Of a stretch of DNA of 64,000 nucleotides, positions 1 to 8,233 are shown piece after piece. A program made the position numbers and the translations under genes. Source of the stretch: JACMRP01 sp047302465 (lineage in GTDB: Bacteria; Bdellovibrionota; Bdellovibrionia; Bdellovibrionales; Bdellovibrionaceae); NCBI RefSeq assembly GCF_047302465.1, contig NZ_CP178621.1:2046001-2110000 (forward strand). Reading direction: 5' to 3'. A model generated the notes under the pieces. That model ran no database searches, was not told where the DNA came from, and worked only from the letters and a program-made list of their open reading frames with translations. How positions within the stretch are numbered: position 1 is the stretch's first letter; each line of letters begins with the position of its first letter.

Positions 1-555
1 CCAGTACCTTTTGAAATCCCCACGGAAACACCCGAAGAGAAAACGCCACAGACTCCATCATATCCAGAATCTCTCAAAAAGATATTTAGAAATCGTCAAA
101 ACCTCGAATGGGAAATGGGCACCGGTTTTCATAGTGGCCCTAAAGGACGCCGTAAAGGTTATGTTCTAACCTTATGGTCTGTGATGGCATCAGCAATCGA
201 TGCCCTGTTGTTGATTGCGATGAGTTGTATTTTTATGATGGCGTTTTTAAAAATCATAAAGACCCCCATCACTCAAGGATTGTTGCAAGACTTTGCTGTG
301 ATCTATGTTCTAGGCTCTTGGCTTTATATGATCACGACAAGATTTTTTATTGGCTCTTCAATTGGCGAAGCCGCGTGTGATATTCGTTTGGGAAAACCAC
401 AAGAAAGAATGTCGTCATGGTATTTTCTGAAAGTCGTTTTCAGAGCGACTTTAGTGGTTGCAACAGGAATTGTTGTGTTGCCGCTTTTATCACTGATTTT
501 CGGCAAAGATATTCCAGGCAGTCTTTCTGGAATTAAATTATTCTCTTTAAAATAA
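1..555 (+). CDS. RDD family membrane protein (5' truncated by window edge)
   Basis: The reading frame is open from base 1 with no stop, so the gene begins upstream of the window; 184 residues are visible. A soluble, proline- and glutamate-rich N-terminal part leads into three or four hydrophobic segments (roughly nt 175-260, 285-350, 430-510). The segment after the first helix pair, with Gly-Ser-Ser-Ile-Gly-Glu and then Asp-Ile-Arg-Leu-Gly-Lys, is the pattern of the RDD domain, a family of inner-membrane proteins of mostly unknown role that have been linked to transport. The internal ATG at 115 lies inside the open frame and is not needed as a start. Substrate cannot be told. Confidence 0.75.
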   Translation, partial: PVPFEIPTETPEEKTPQTPSYPESLKKIFRNRQNLEWEMGTGFHSGPKGRRKGYVLTLWSVMASAIDALLLIAMSCIFMMAFLKIIKTPITQGLLQDFAVIYVLGSWLYMITTRFFIGSSIGEAACDIRLGKPQERMSSWYFLKVVFRATLVVATGIVVLPLLSLIFGKDIPGSLSGIKLFSLK

Positions 556-563
556 ATGATCTA

Positions 564-884
564 TTAGCGTCTTTTACGGGGGCGACGTCTGCGCTCGGCT
601 TTAAGAGTCGCTTCAATTTCGAATTCAGTCAGCTGTCTTCGGCGATTCAGTTCTGAAAGCTGGGAAGAGAACAATATAAAGAAAATAAATCCGCAAATGC
701 CAATAGCATTCCAAGACCAATCAAAGAATTCAGACTCGACGATTTTTTTAGCAAGTAGTTTGTTGGCAGTTGCAATGGCGGTCAGGATGAACAGAGTCAC
801 AGTCACGATATCCGTGAAGTGGCTGATGCTGTTAAACCGTTGTGTGGCCACCAAGAGTCGGTGGTATTTGTTTGGAAGCGCCAT
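564..884 (-). CDS. Small two-helix membrane protein, unknown function
   Basis: A 106-residue protein with two hydrophobic segments (about residues 25-43 and 57-74) and a very basic C-terminus ending in Arg/Lys repeats, which by the positive-inside rule would sit in the cytoplasm. It faces the RDD gene tail to tail (8 nt apart) and ends 18 nt downstream of the methyltransferase start on the same strand, so it may be transcribed with that gene. No family was recognised. The SD upstream of the ATG is weak. Confidence 0.6.
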   Translation of the reverse strand: MALPNKYHRLLVATQRFNSISHFTDIVTVTLFILTAIATANKLLAKKIVESEFFDWSWNAIGICGFIFFILFSSQLSELNRRRQLTEFEIEATLKAERRRRPRKRR

Positions 885-902
885 TAATGAAAGTTTACAG
901 AA

Positions 903-2018
903 TTAACCCCATAAACTCAAGACTTCATAGTGTGTGGTCTGAGGGAACTGATCAACAATATGAAGTCGCTTTAATTGGTAACCAGCCTCTTGCAGGCGCT
1001 TACCATCCTCGACGAAGCTCTCGGGGAAGCATGACATATAAAGAAAATGTTGAGGTTTACGAGTCTCTGCAATCAGAGGTTTCAAGAAGTCCTTTAAGCC
1101 TGAGCGCGGGGGATTGACCAAAACGGTGTCGAAGGTCCCAAAGTTTTGCGGATTTCTATTTTGAAAATCCCCCTGCAAAATCTGAAGACGATCACGGATG
1201 TTTTCAAAACCGGATTGCTTTGAAAGTGCCTCGACACTTTTTTCAAACCCCGCCAAAGCATCGCGATCAATTTCACACGCAGTCAGTTTGCGAGATTTTC
1301 CAAGTGCCGGAAAACTTAAATTTCCGATACCGGATCCGAACTCTAAAATGTGTTGAGCATCGACATCGTTTAACCAAGTTTCGATAACTGCAGTCAGTGC
1401 GCGGTTGGCTTCAAAACCTGTCTGGGTGAAGCTTCCAACTGAGCAATACAAATCCACGGGTTTTCCATAGATGCGGCTTTGGAACCAAATGTGGGGCTCA
1501 GGATCTGTTAATTTTAACTGCTCGCCAACTTTTGTGAGCACTTTATGGCGCTGGCCGATTTCGACATGGGCTTTTTCAAGAAGACCGGAAAGAATCGCCT
1601 TTTCCTCGAGAAGGTTCTTGATATCGATATTGGCAAAATCCAGCCAAAGTCCTCTTTGACCTTGCGGTCCGACCCTAAGTCGTAAAGAACCCTTTTGGAT
1701 GGGCCATTTTATGTTACGCACTTCTGTTAACCAGGATTGTAGGGGTGCAGAGAGCTGCTTGCAGACCTCGATATCGAGTATTTGCCGTGTATTTTTCTCA
1801 TAAAGTCCTAAGGAACCGCGGTCAAAAACAAGGTCTACACGGTCACGCAACCCCGCGGGAGCAGGGCTTGTCAGCTCTAAAACTCCATTAAATGGGATTT
1901 GGGCCTGGTTTAAAAGGTCCAAGAGGTGCTTTTTCTTAAGCTGATGCTGTTCCTTAAGGGAAAGATCTAAGTATTGGCAACCAGCGCATTTTTCTTTGTA
2001 TTTACAATCGACCTGCAT
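903..2018 (-). CDS. 23S rRNA (uracil-5-)-methyltransferase, RlmC/RlmD (RumA) type
   Basis: A 371-residue class I SAM-dependent methyltransferase of the TrmA/RlmC/RlmD family, which makes 5-methyluridine in RNA. Cysteines at residues 5, 11, 14 and 86 fit the four-Cys [4Fe-4S] site found in RlmC and RlmD but not in TrmA. The SAM loop LEFGSGIGNLSF lies near residue 225. Motif IV reads VNPPRSG (usual DPPRxG) and the catalytic Cys is in YMSCFPESF near residue 331. The TRAM domain of RlmD is absent, so the length is closer to RlmC. The exact target base cannot be read from sequence. The gene is divergent from the DUF333-like gene. Confidence 0.85.
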   Translation of the reverse strand: MQVDCKYKEKCAGCQYLDLSLKEQHQLKKKHLLDLLNQAQIPFNGVLELTSPAPAGLRDRVDLVFDRGSLGLYEKNTRQILDIEVCKQLSAPLQSWLTEVRNIKWPIQKGSLRLRVGPQGQRGLWLDFANIDIKNLLEEKAILSGLLEKAHVEIGQRHKVLTKVGEQLKLTDPEPHIWFQSRIYGKPVDLYCSVGSFTQTGFEANRALTAVIETWLNDVDAQHILEFGSGIGNLSFPALGKSRKLTACEIDRDALAGFEKSVEALSKQSGFENIRDRLQILQGDFQNRNPQNFGTFDTVLVNPPRSGLKDFLKPLIAETRKPQHFLYMSCFPESFVEDGKRLQEAGYQLKRLHIVDQFPQTTHYEVLSLWG

Positions 2019-2077
2019 CTTTGCTAAAGATACCTTTATTCAAGGCTTTTGCACAGTCAAAACCGGGGGAAGTTTTT

Positions 2078-2506
2078 ATGAAAACAAAAATGATCTTGCT
2101 CGCAGTCACGATGCTTTTAGGCTCAAGTGCTTTTGCAGAAACTCCGTACGCGCGTAATTGCCGTATTACTGGCGGTCAATTCTGGGTGGTTGATGTAAAC
2201 ACAAAAGTAGATCTTTCTTTGTGTCTGTTTGGTGATGCGGCTATCGGCGCTGCTGAACTTGCTCACTACAAATGGAACGACCTTGGTATTGGTATGTCGA
2301 TCACAACTTTCCAAGCGCAAACTGCAAAGCTTAATGTTCAAGGTGTTTGCAATAAATTGGATGCAAGTTCGCTAGTTGCAACGGATTCTTCGGGTCATAC
2401 TTGGAACTTATGTGTGTTTGCAGACAACTCTGTGATTGAGGCTCATACCTTGGCAAACGGCGTGAACAGTCCTGCTAACGCCGGCTTGGTCGAAGCTCTT
2501 AAATAG
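2078..2506 (+). CDS. Secreted DUF333-like protein
   Basis: A 142-residue protein with a clear Sec signal (MKTKMILLAVTMLLGSSAFA, cleavage after AFA). The mature start has the DUF333-type layout: Cys, Gly-Gly, then a CLF stretch followed by an Ile/Glu/Leu/Trp pattern, as in putative hemolysin-like periplasmic proteins of unknown role. The ATG at 2078 was chosen over an upstream in-frame start at 2021 because the signal peptide begins there and a purine-rich GGGGGA lies about 8 nt upstream. It stands alone between the divergent methyltransferase and the convergent 2H-phosphoesterase gene. Confidence 0.7.
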   Translation: MKTKMILLAVTMLLGSSAFAETPYARNCRITGGQFWVVDVNTKVDLSLCLFGDAAIGAAELAHYKWNDLGIGMSITTFQAQTAKLNVQGVCNKLDASSLVATDSSGHTWNLCVFADNSVIEAHTLANGVNSPANAGLVEALK

Positions 2507-2512
2507 TTCGGC

Positions 2513-3145
2513 CTACTCTTTAAACTGATACGCGCAGCTGGATCTGTTTTTTACGACGCCATCTTCGAAGTGCAGATCTCGGCTGGTAAATCCTAAAGTC
2601 ACATGGGGAAGGAATTTTTCAGGGACAAAGTCCTGAGCCTTCCCTCCGTTCTTAACGTAAACTTCTTCAATACGCCCGCGAAGTTCAATGAGTGCGGGAC
2701 TCTCAATGACGACATAGTACGTTTTCTCAAGCTTGCCATTGAGCTCTTTTTGTCCGCGACCAATGCATACCGGAGTAAAACTGCTTTCTTGTATTTTGGC
2801 CTCTTCAGCGATCTTGTGAATTTCAGCAATCGAAATGTGTTTCTTTAAAACTTTATCGTACTCAATCGGAGTTACGACTGTGATGTGCGCCTCGCCTCTA
2901 GTCGTAAGCGTGACCCCTTCTGATTTTTCGAGTTGCCCCACTAAAGCCTGGTAAGGAGGGTAGGGGAGGTTCATTGCGAGATACGCTTTCATCGGTTTTT
3001 CTTCCGTGTGCGGAATAAACTCGGCCTTTTCAGATGTCGATGGCGCGTTAAAAACCGTTGAGTCTGTTTTGCTATCTGGCGCTTGAATGGTTTGTGTTGC
3101 ACAAGCTGTAAGCATCAATAGACTTGCAAGAAGAATTCTTTTCAC
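2513..3145 (-). CDS. Lipoprotein of the 2H phosphoesterase superfamily
   Basis: A 210-residue protein with a lipobox (LMLTAC, lipid-bearing Cys15). Two H-x-T motifs, AHITVV (His87) and PHVTLGF (His181), about 94 residues apart, are the catalytic signature of the 2H superfamily (2'-5' RNA ligase-like, cyclic nucleotide phosphodiesterases). The GTG at 3145 is preferred because AAGGAG lies 6 nt upstream and the signal peptide follows directly; longer forms would overlap the divergent gene at 3203. Membrane anchoring outside the cytoplasm is odd for this fold, whose known members are mostly cytoplasmic RNA or nucleotide enzymes. The substrate is unknown; degradation of prey nucleic acid is only a guess. 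Confidence 0.75.
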   Translation of the reverse strand: MKRILLASLLMLTACATQTIQAPDSKTDSTVFNAPSTSEKAEFIPHTEEKPMKAYLAMNLPYPPYQALVGQLEKSEGVTLTTRGEAHITVVTPIEYDKVLKKHISIAEIHKIAEEAKIQESSFTPVCIGRGQKELNGKLEKTYYVVIESPALIELRGRIEEVYVKNGGKAQDFVPEKFLPHVTLGFTSRDLHFEDGVVKNRSSCAYQFKE

Positions 3146-3202
3146 GGGAAGCTCCTTCATATTCTTGACCCATGCTACCCCCTGAAATAGCCTCAAGCAA
3201 CT

Positions 3203-6124
3203 ATGAATCATACACTTAAATTCGTCGCTCTAACTGCTTTATTGGTATCCATTTCTTTTGTTATTCAGGCCAAAGAGGAGGCTCCGAAAGATGGGCCTAA
3301 AACCTTCATCGATGCGCCAAATACTTTGATCAGCTCTTCCCGTCAGATCACTTTCGAAGGTCCAAAGTCGGGCGAGGGTTATTACAGCGCCGATGGTAAA
3401 AAGATGATCTTTCAAAGTGAAAGATATCCGGGAAATCCATTTTACCAAATGTATGTTTTGGATTTGCAAACCGGAAAGACGGATTTGATTTCTAGCGGAA
3501 AAGGAAAAACCACCTGCGGCTGGATTCATCCAAACATGAAAAAGCTTTTGTACTCGTCCACTCATCAAGACCCTCAGTGGAAAAAGAAACAGGATGAAGA
3601 GATTGAATCCCGCAAGAAGCCCGTTAAGGGACGCTATTCTTGGAGCTTTGACGATCAGTACGAGATTTTCTCTTCTGATTTGAAAGGAAAAAACCTCAAG
3701 CGTTTGACGAAGTCTTTGGGCTACGATGCGGAAGGTTCTTATTCTCCGGATGGTAAGTGGATTGCATTTGCTTCAAATCGCGCAGGCTATACTGAAAAGC
3801 TCAGCGCTGAAGACCAAAAGATGTTTCAACAAGACCCGTCTTACATGATGGATATTTACATTATGAAAGAAGATGGCACTCAGGTAAAGCGCCTGACCGA
3901 TGCCAAAGGTTATGACGGAGGTCCGTTCTTTAGTGCGGATGGTAAGAAGATCACATGGCGCAGATTCGCACCAAACGGGGCTACGGCCGAGATCTTTACT
4001 ATGAACGTCGATGGCACTGAACAAAAACCAGTGACTCAATTAAAGTCCATGTCGTGGGCGCCCTATTTTCACCCATCAGGAGATTATATCATTTTTGCTT
4101 CCAGCGTTCTGGGGTATGCAAACTTTGAACTCTTTATCGTTGATAGCGAAGGTCTTAAACAGCCAGTGCGTGTGACCTTCAGCGATGGCTTTGATGGTCT
4201 TGCAAGTTTCTCTCCGGATGGAACTCAGATGACGTGGTCTCGCCGAAACGAAAAGGGCGAAAGTCAGATTTATATCGCTAGCTGGGACGATGCACAGGCT
4301 AGGAAACTTTTGGGACTTTCTACAAAAGAACTTTCGGTTGCGGATTTAAAATCTGTAATCTCAGCAGCAGATACACAAAAGCTTGTGAGTTATTTGGCCT
4401 CTGAAAAGATGGCTGGACGTAAGGTCGGCGGTGAAGAAGAGAAAGTCTATACCCAGAAAATGGCGGATCTTTTTAAATCTTTTGGTTTAACAGGAGGAGC
4501 TAACGATGGATCTTTCTTTGAAAAATTTGATTTTACTTCAGGTGTAAAGTTGGGCACTGACAACAAAATGGAATTTGTCGGTAATTTTAAAAAGTCTCTG
4601 CAGATCGAAAAGGACTATAATGTTTTGTCTTTTTCAAAGACCGGCAAAGTAAATGAATCCCCCCTTGTGTTTGCGGGGTATGGGATTAAAGCGCCAGCAA
4701 CAGAAAAACTTCCGGCTTATGATTCCTATAAAAACGTGAAGGTCGAGCGTAAATGGGTTGTGGTCTTTAAAGACATTCCGCAAAACATTGCGCCCGAGTT
4801 TAGACATCACCTCAACACCTATGCACGACTTCAGCACAAAGTGACTGTTGCGAAAAACATGGGGGCTGTGGGGATTATTTTCGTTGATCCCACACAAGAG
4901 AAAGAAGACTTAAGCAAATTGAAGTTTGAAGGAACGCTCTCAGACTCAAGTCTGGCGGTTCTAAGAATTCAACAAAGTCTATTAAAGGAACTCTTAAAGT
5001 CTGCGGGCCAAGATCTGAAAAGCTTAATGGCTAAAATGGATAAAGGCGAAGACGTCGAGGCAATTGCCATCCCGATGACTTACATGACTGCGACCGTGGC
5101 GCTTGATTTTGAAAAAGCCCAAGGCATCAATGTCATTGCGAAGCTGCCAGTAAAAGGCGCTAAGAACGGCGTATTGATTGGCGCCCACGGGGACCACCTA
5201 GGCCGCGGGGATATCGGAAACTCGTTAGCTAAAGGCAATGAGCGCGGGCAAATCCACTATGGTGCTGACGACAATGCTTCAGGTGTTGCCGGTGTGATGG
5301 AGCTTGCTCACTACTTTAGTGACCAATATAAAAACAAACCGGGAAGTCTTAAGAAGGATATCTACTTTGCTATCTGGTCTGGGGAAGAGTCTGGGTTGTT
5401 AGGTTCGAATGCTTTTGTGAAAGCTTGGAATAGCACAAAACCGAAAAACAAAATCGCTGATTACTTTGTTGCGAATCTGAACATGGACATGGTGGGACGT
5501 CTTCAAGAAAAACTTTATGTTCAAGGCATTGGTTCAGGTGATCACTGGTCGCAGCTTTCAGAAGAAATTTCTGTACGCCAAGGCCTTCCTTTAGTCCTGC
5601 AAGAAGATCCATATTTGCCAACCGATTCGATGGCTTTATATTTGGCAGAAATCCCCGCGATCAATTTCTTCACGGGCTCGCATGCGGAATATCACTCACC
5701 AAGAGATCTGCCAGAGAGTTTAAATTATCAAGGTCTTGAACGCGTGATTAAAACTGTCGGTGAATACACACGTCTACTTTCTGATAGCACTGTGAAAGTG
5801 GTGAAGTATGTTCGTGTGGGTGGGAATCCACAAAAACAACTCGAGGGCCGAAGCTTCCGTGTTTACCTCGGAACTATTCCTGACTACACCCAAGAAGGTG
5901 TGAAAGGGGTTCGAGTTTCTGGTGCTTCGAAAGACAGTCCAGCAGCTCAAGCGGGGGTTCAAGAAAAAGATGTGATTGTTGAATTTGACGGAGTAAAAAT
6001 CGAAAACATCTACGACTACGTTTACACTCTGCAATCCGTAAAGCCAAACGTCGAGACCATCTTAAAGGTCCAGCGTAACGGGCAAGTTCTGGATTTGAAA
6101 ATCACTCCGAAATTGAAAGATTAA
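3203..6124 (+). CDS. Exported TolB-like propeller / M28 zinc peptidase / PDZ protein
   Basis: A 973-residue multidomain protein. Order: signal peptide (1-23); WD40-like PD40 repeats of the TolB type with SPDGKWIAFAS-like units (about 60-350); a linker and PA-like insert (about 400-640); an M28 zinc peptidase domain (about 645-850); and a C-terminal PDZ domain (about 885-970). Likely zinc and catalytic residues are visible in AHGDH (~660), ADDNASG (~688), WSGEESG (~727), NMDMVG (~759) and HAEYHSPRD (~830). M28 enzymes are amino- or carboxypeptidases, and here PDZ and propeller would select or hold the substrate. A bidirectional terminator follows at once. Confidence 0.9.
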   Translation: MNHTLKFVALTALLVSISFVIQAKEEAPKDGPKTFIDAPNTLISSSRQITFEGPKSGEGYYSADGKKMIFQSERYPGNPFYQMYVLDLQTGKTDLISSGKGKTTCGWIHPNMKKLLYSSTHQDPQWKKKQDEEIESRKKPVKGRYSWSFDDQYEIFSSDLKGKNLKRLTKSLGYDAEGSYSPDGKWIAFASNRAGYTEKLSAEDQKMFQQDPSYMMDIYIMKEDGTQVKRLTDAKGYDGGPFFSADGKKITWRRFAPNGATAEIFTMNVDGTEQKPVTQLKSMSWAPYFHPSGDYIIFASSVLGYANFELFIVDSEGLKQPVRVTFSDGFDGLASFSPDGTQMTWSRRNEKGESQIYIASWDDAQARKLLGLSTKELSVADLKSVISAADTQKLVSYLASEKMAGRKVGGEEEKVYTQKMADLFKSFGLTGGANDGSFFEKFDFTSGVKLGTDNKMEFVGNFKKSLQIEKDYNVLSFSKTGKVNESPLVFAGYGIKAPATEKLPAYDSYKNVKVERKWVVVFKDIPQNIAPEFRHHLNTYARLQHKVTVAKNMGAVGIIFVDPTQEKEDLSKLKFEGTLSDSSLAVLRIQQSLLKELLKSAGQDLKSLMAKMDKGEDVEAIAIPMTYMTATVALDFEKAQGINVIAKLPVKGAKNGVLIGAHGDHLGRGDIGNSLAKGNERGQIHYGADDNASGVAGVMELAHYFSDQYKNKPGSLKKDIYFAIWSGEESGLLGSNAFVKAWNSTKPKNKIADYFVANLNMDMVGRLQEKLYVQGIGSGDHWSQLSEEISVRQGLPLVLQEDPYLPTDSMALYLAEIPAINFFTGSHAEYHSPRDLPESLNYQGLERVIKTVGEYTRLLSDSTVKVVKYVRVGGNPQKQLEGRSFRVYLGTIPDYTQEGVKGVRVSGASKDSPAAQAGVQEKDVIVEFDGVKIENIYDYVYTLQSVKPNVETILKVQRNGQVLDLKITPKLKD

Positions 6125-6154
6125 AAAAAAAGCCCCGAAGATCGGGGCTTTTTA
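6125..6154. terminator. Bidirectional rho-independent terminator
   Basis: A GC-rich stem (AGCCCCGA / TCGGGGCT) is flanked by an A-run on the left and a T-run on the right, so it can stop transcription of the peptidase gene (+) and of the DUF2259 gene (-). Confidence 0.9.
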
Positions 6155-6181
6155 GTTTATGACTTAATCAGGTTTGGAATC

Positions 6182-6865
6182 TTAAGGAAGATTTCCAGTC
6201 ACAACCATGTATTCAGAGTTTGGACCTTCAAATCCTGGAGTTTGGTAAGACAAAACAACTACAAGGCTTTTACCCAAACGGATCGCATTTGCAATCGTGT
6301 AGTTAAAACTGCAGTAACGTGACTTTGGTTGTTTTTGATCTTCTTGAAGAACTATGGTCTTCTCTTGACCTTTATCAAGCTGAGAAAGGGTGAGCTTCAT
6401 CATTTTGCTGCCATAATCATTGCACCAGTAGTCGTCTGGGTTCGTGTTTCCAGCGTCTTTTTCTGCAAGATTCAGTTCGAACTTTTTACCGTTCACTAAA
6501 AACACACCGTTTTGTTCTGAAAGTTGCTCAAAAGCAATAATCTGACCGCGGTTTGTGTTTGGAGTAATCGCGAATTTTTTAAACTTTGATTTGGAGTTTT
6601 TGATAGCCAAGTTCAAAGCGTCTTGAGCGTCGTAAGAGGACTCATCTTGAATCATGACTTTTTCAGTAGCAACAATCGTATTTTTAGCTACGTTTACGAT
6701 ATGAACTTGGGCTACCGGAAATCCAGAGCCGTCCTGAACAGCGCTTTGTGCGAAAGCAAAAGTATAACCTGCTGGAGAAAACCCAAGATTGTGGAAGTTG
6801 AACTGGTCAGCTGCAAAGGCTTGTGAACCTAAAATTAAACTCAGAGCAAAAATCATTTTTTTCAT
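6182..6865 (-). CDS. Secreted DUF2259 family protein
   Basis: A 227-residue exported protein with signal MKKMIFALSLILGSQAFA. The mature start has the DUF2259 hallmark: an FSPAGYTFAFAQ segment followed by VQDGSGFPVAQVHIVNV, matching the family pattern (F-S-x-D/A-G-x-x-F-A-F ... D-G-S-G-F-P). DUF2259 proteins are secreted and of unknown function. The only cysteines are Cys148 and Cys185, a possible disulfide pair. A good SD (AAGGAG) precedes the ATG. It is the last gene of a four-gene minus-strand set headed by a TIGR02147 regulator. Confidence 0.8.
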   Translation of the reverse strand: MKKMIFALSLILGSQAFAADQFNFHNLGFSPAGYTFAFAQSAVQDGSGFPVAQVHIVNVAKNTIVATEKVMIQDESSYDAQDALNLAIKNSKSKFKKFAITPNTNRGQIIAFEQLSEQNGVFLVNGKKFELNLAEKDAGNTNPDDYWCNDYGSKMMKLTLSQLDKGQEKTIVLQEDQKQPKSRYCSFNYTIANAIRLGKSLVVVLSYQTPGFEGPNSEYMVVTGNLP

Positions 6866-6896
6866 AAAATCTCCTTATTAGTTTTTAAATAACTTT

Positions 6897-7367
6897 TTAA
6901 ACATCGATAACGACTGAGCAAACAACATCCATAAATTGGTATTGTTCGTTTGGACCATAGCCTGGCCCTTTCCATACGCGCATTTCGTTGCCTTGTTGTT
7001 TTACGCGGTTTGGATCGCGAAGGATTTCTAAAAGATCTCCATCATAGTTTTTACCGACATACTTGATCCAAATAGGATTATTCAATTCAGAATATGCAGC
7101 TAGACCCACCATCGCATTGTTGGGATCTGCATTTTCGAAAAACTGTACGATCTCGTTTTGTTTCAAAGCAAAAGCTTGTTTTTCACCGGTCGAGATATCC
7201 GTAAAGCGAACTGCGCCACTTTTAGGAAAGGCCATCGAGCCCACGGTGTTGATGCTGACCTCGACGATTTTCCCCGAGAAGGTTTCGCCAGCGCAATTTA
7301 CATAAGCCAGTGCGGATTGAGCGCCAAGAGATAGGGTAAGTACAAGTGCCGCTTTGAGTTTCATCAT
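6897..7367 (-). CDS. Exported protein of unknown function
   Basis: A 156-residue protein whose signal peptide (MMKLKAALVLTLSLGAQSALA) defines the start at 7367, with GGAG 6 nt upstream; ATG at 7364 is the alternative. A longer in-frame form reaching 7493 would overlap the upstream gene and have an unlikely N-terminus, so it was not used. Two cysteines, near the mature N-terminus (YVNCAGE) and near the C-terminus (VVCSV), could form a disulfide. It lies between two other exported proteins in one transcription unit. No family recognised. Confidence 0.75.
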   Translation of the reverse strand: MMKLKAALVLTLSLGAQSALAYVNCAGETFSGKIVEVSINTVGSMAFPKSGAVRFTDISTGEKQAFALKQNEIVQFFENADPNNAMVGLAAYSELNNPIWIKYVGKNYDGDLLEILRDPNRVKQQGNEMRVWKGPGYGPNEQYQFMDVVCSVVIDV

Positions 7368-7396
7368 AAAATTCTCCATATTCATAAAAATTAAAA

Positions 7397-8233
7397 TTAA
7401 GGTCTCAATAAAAACACAAACTCGATGCCGCCTAAAAGCAGCTTCCCGGAAGAGGCGCACGCCCCCTCTTGAGGGCCGAGACAACGCCCCCATTCAGGCT
7501 CATAAGTCAGTTGTGAGATGTTTGTGCCATTTGTATCAAAGATCGCAAGTTGAAAGCGATGGAAGGTTCCCCGAGCATTTGACGATGGGGGAGCCGTCCC
7601 TGCGCTTTTTGCTACCACGACTTTGCGATAGTCATCACCGCAATCGCCCGTGGTTTCAGCGACCAGAACTTCTTCCGTTTTCTGAAGATCAAACTTTAAA
7701 CCCTCGATTTTACAGCTGCCGCTTGAGTAAATCATATTCATGCTGATGTAATTCACTGGGTTTAGCGGATTCCACCAAATTGCCGGGTTGTAGTTTTTAA
7801 GATCTAAGAGTGCTACCAAAGGTCCTGAAACTTTGTATTGTTCATCACTGACGCGCATAATGCCTAGGTACTCGTGAAGTACGAAAGTATAACGAGCAAT
7901 GGTGTTGCTTTCAGAACGACGAGTTCTCCAGATGCTGCGATTAAGTACGATGAGTTTTTGATCTGGATCGTTGACCGCTTCGACTTCGCGGCCTTTATAA
8001 ATCAACTGATCTTCTGTACGTACCGTCGTTGTTTCGATTGCACCGATCAACAGCGCAAGATTCACATCGCGCAACTCTGTCGAAGGCAAAGTTTTAAGGC
8101 GTAGTACCAGGTCCTTTGCCGTCATTACGAATTCTGCGGCGTAGGAATCTCCGGCGTTACCGTGATCCCAGCCTTCGACTGCAAAGGCTGGAGTCACAAA
8201 GAGAAATTGAATCAGAACTAAAATCTTCTTCAT
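7397..8233 (-). CDS. Exported protein with HEYLG motif, unknown function
   Basis: A 278-residue protein with a signal peptide (MKKILVLIQFLFVTPAFA). Near residue 120 it has YTFVLHEYLGIMRV, where His-Glu sits in a helix as in zincin-like sites but without the second His of HExxH. Its ATG overlaps the stop of the upstream TIGR02147 regulator gene (ATGA at 8230-8233), so the two are translationally coupled. This is strong context that the regulator and this protein act together. Four cysteines in the C-terminal half could make disulfides. No named family was recognised. Confidence 0.75.
   Translation of the reverse strand: MKKILVLIQFLFVTPAFAVEGWDHGNAGDSYAAEFVMTAKDLVLRLKTLPSTELRDVNLALLIGAIETTTVRTEDQLIYKGREVEAVNDPDQKLIVLNRSIWRTRRSESNTIARYTFVLHEYLGIMRVSDEQYKVSGPLVALLDLKNYNPAIWWNPLNPVNYISMNMIYSSGSCKIEGLKFDLQKTEEVLVAETTGDCGDDYRKVVVAKSAGTAPPSSNARGTFHRFQLAIFDTNGTNISQLTYEPEWGRCLGPQEGACASSGKLLLGGIEFVFLLRP

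Noticed and set aside
7354..7746. 130-residue plus-strand frame antisense to the exported protein gene
   Set aside because: Shadow of a signal-peptide gene and too Arg/Ser/Leu-rich to be credible.
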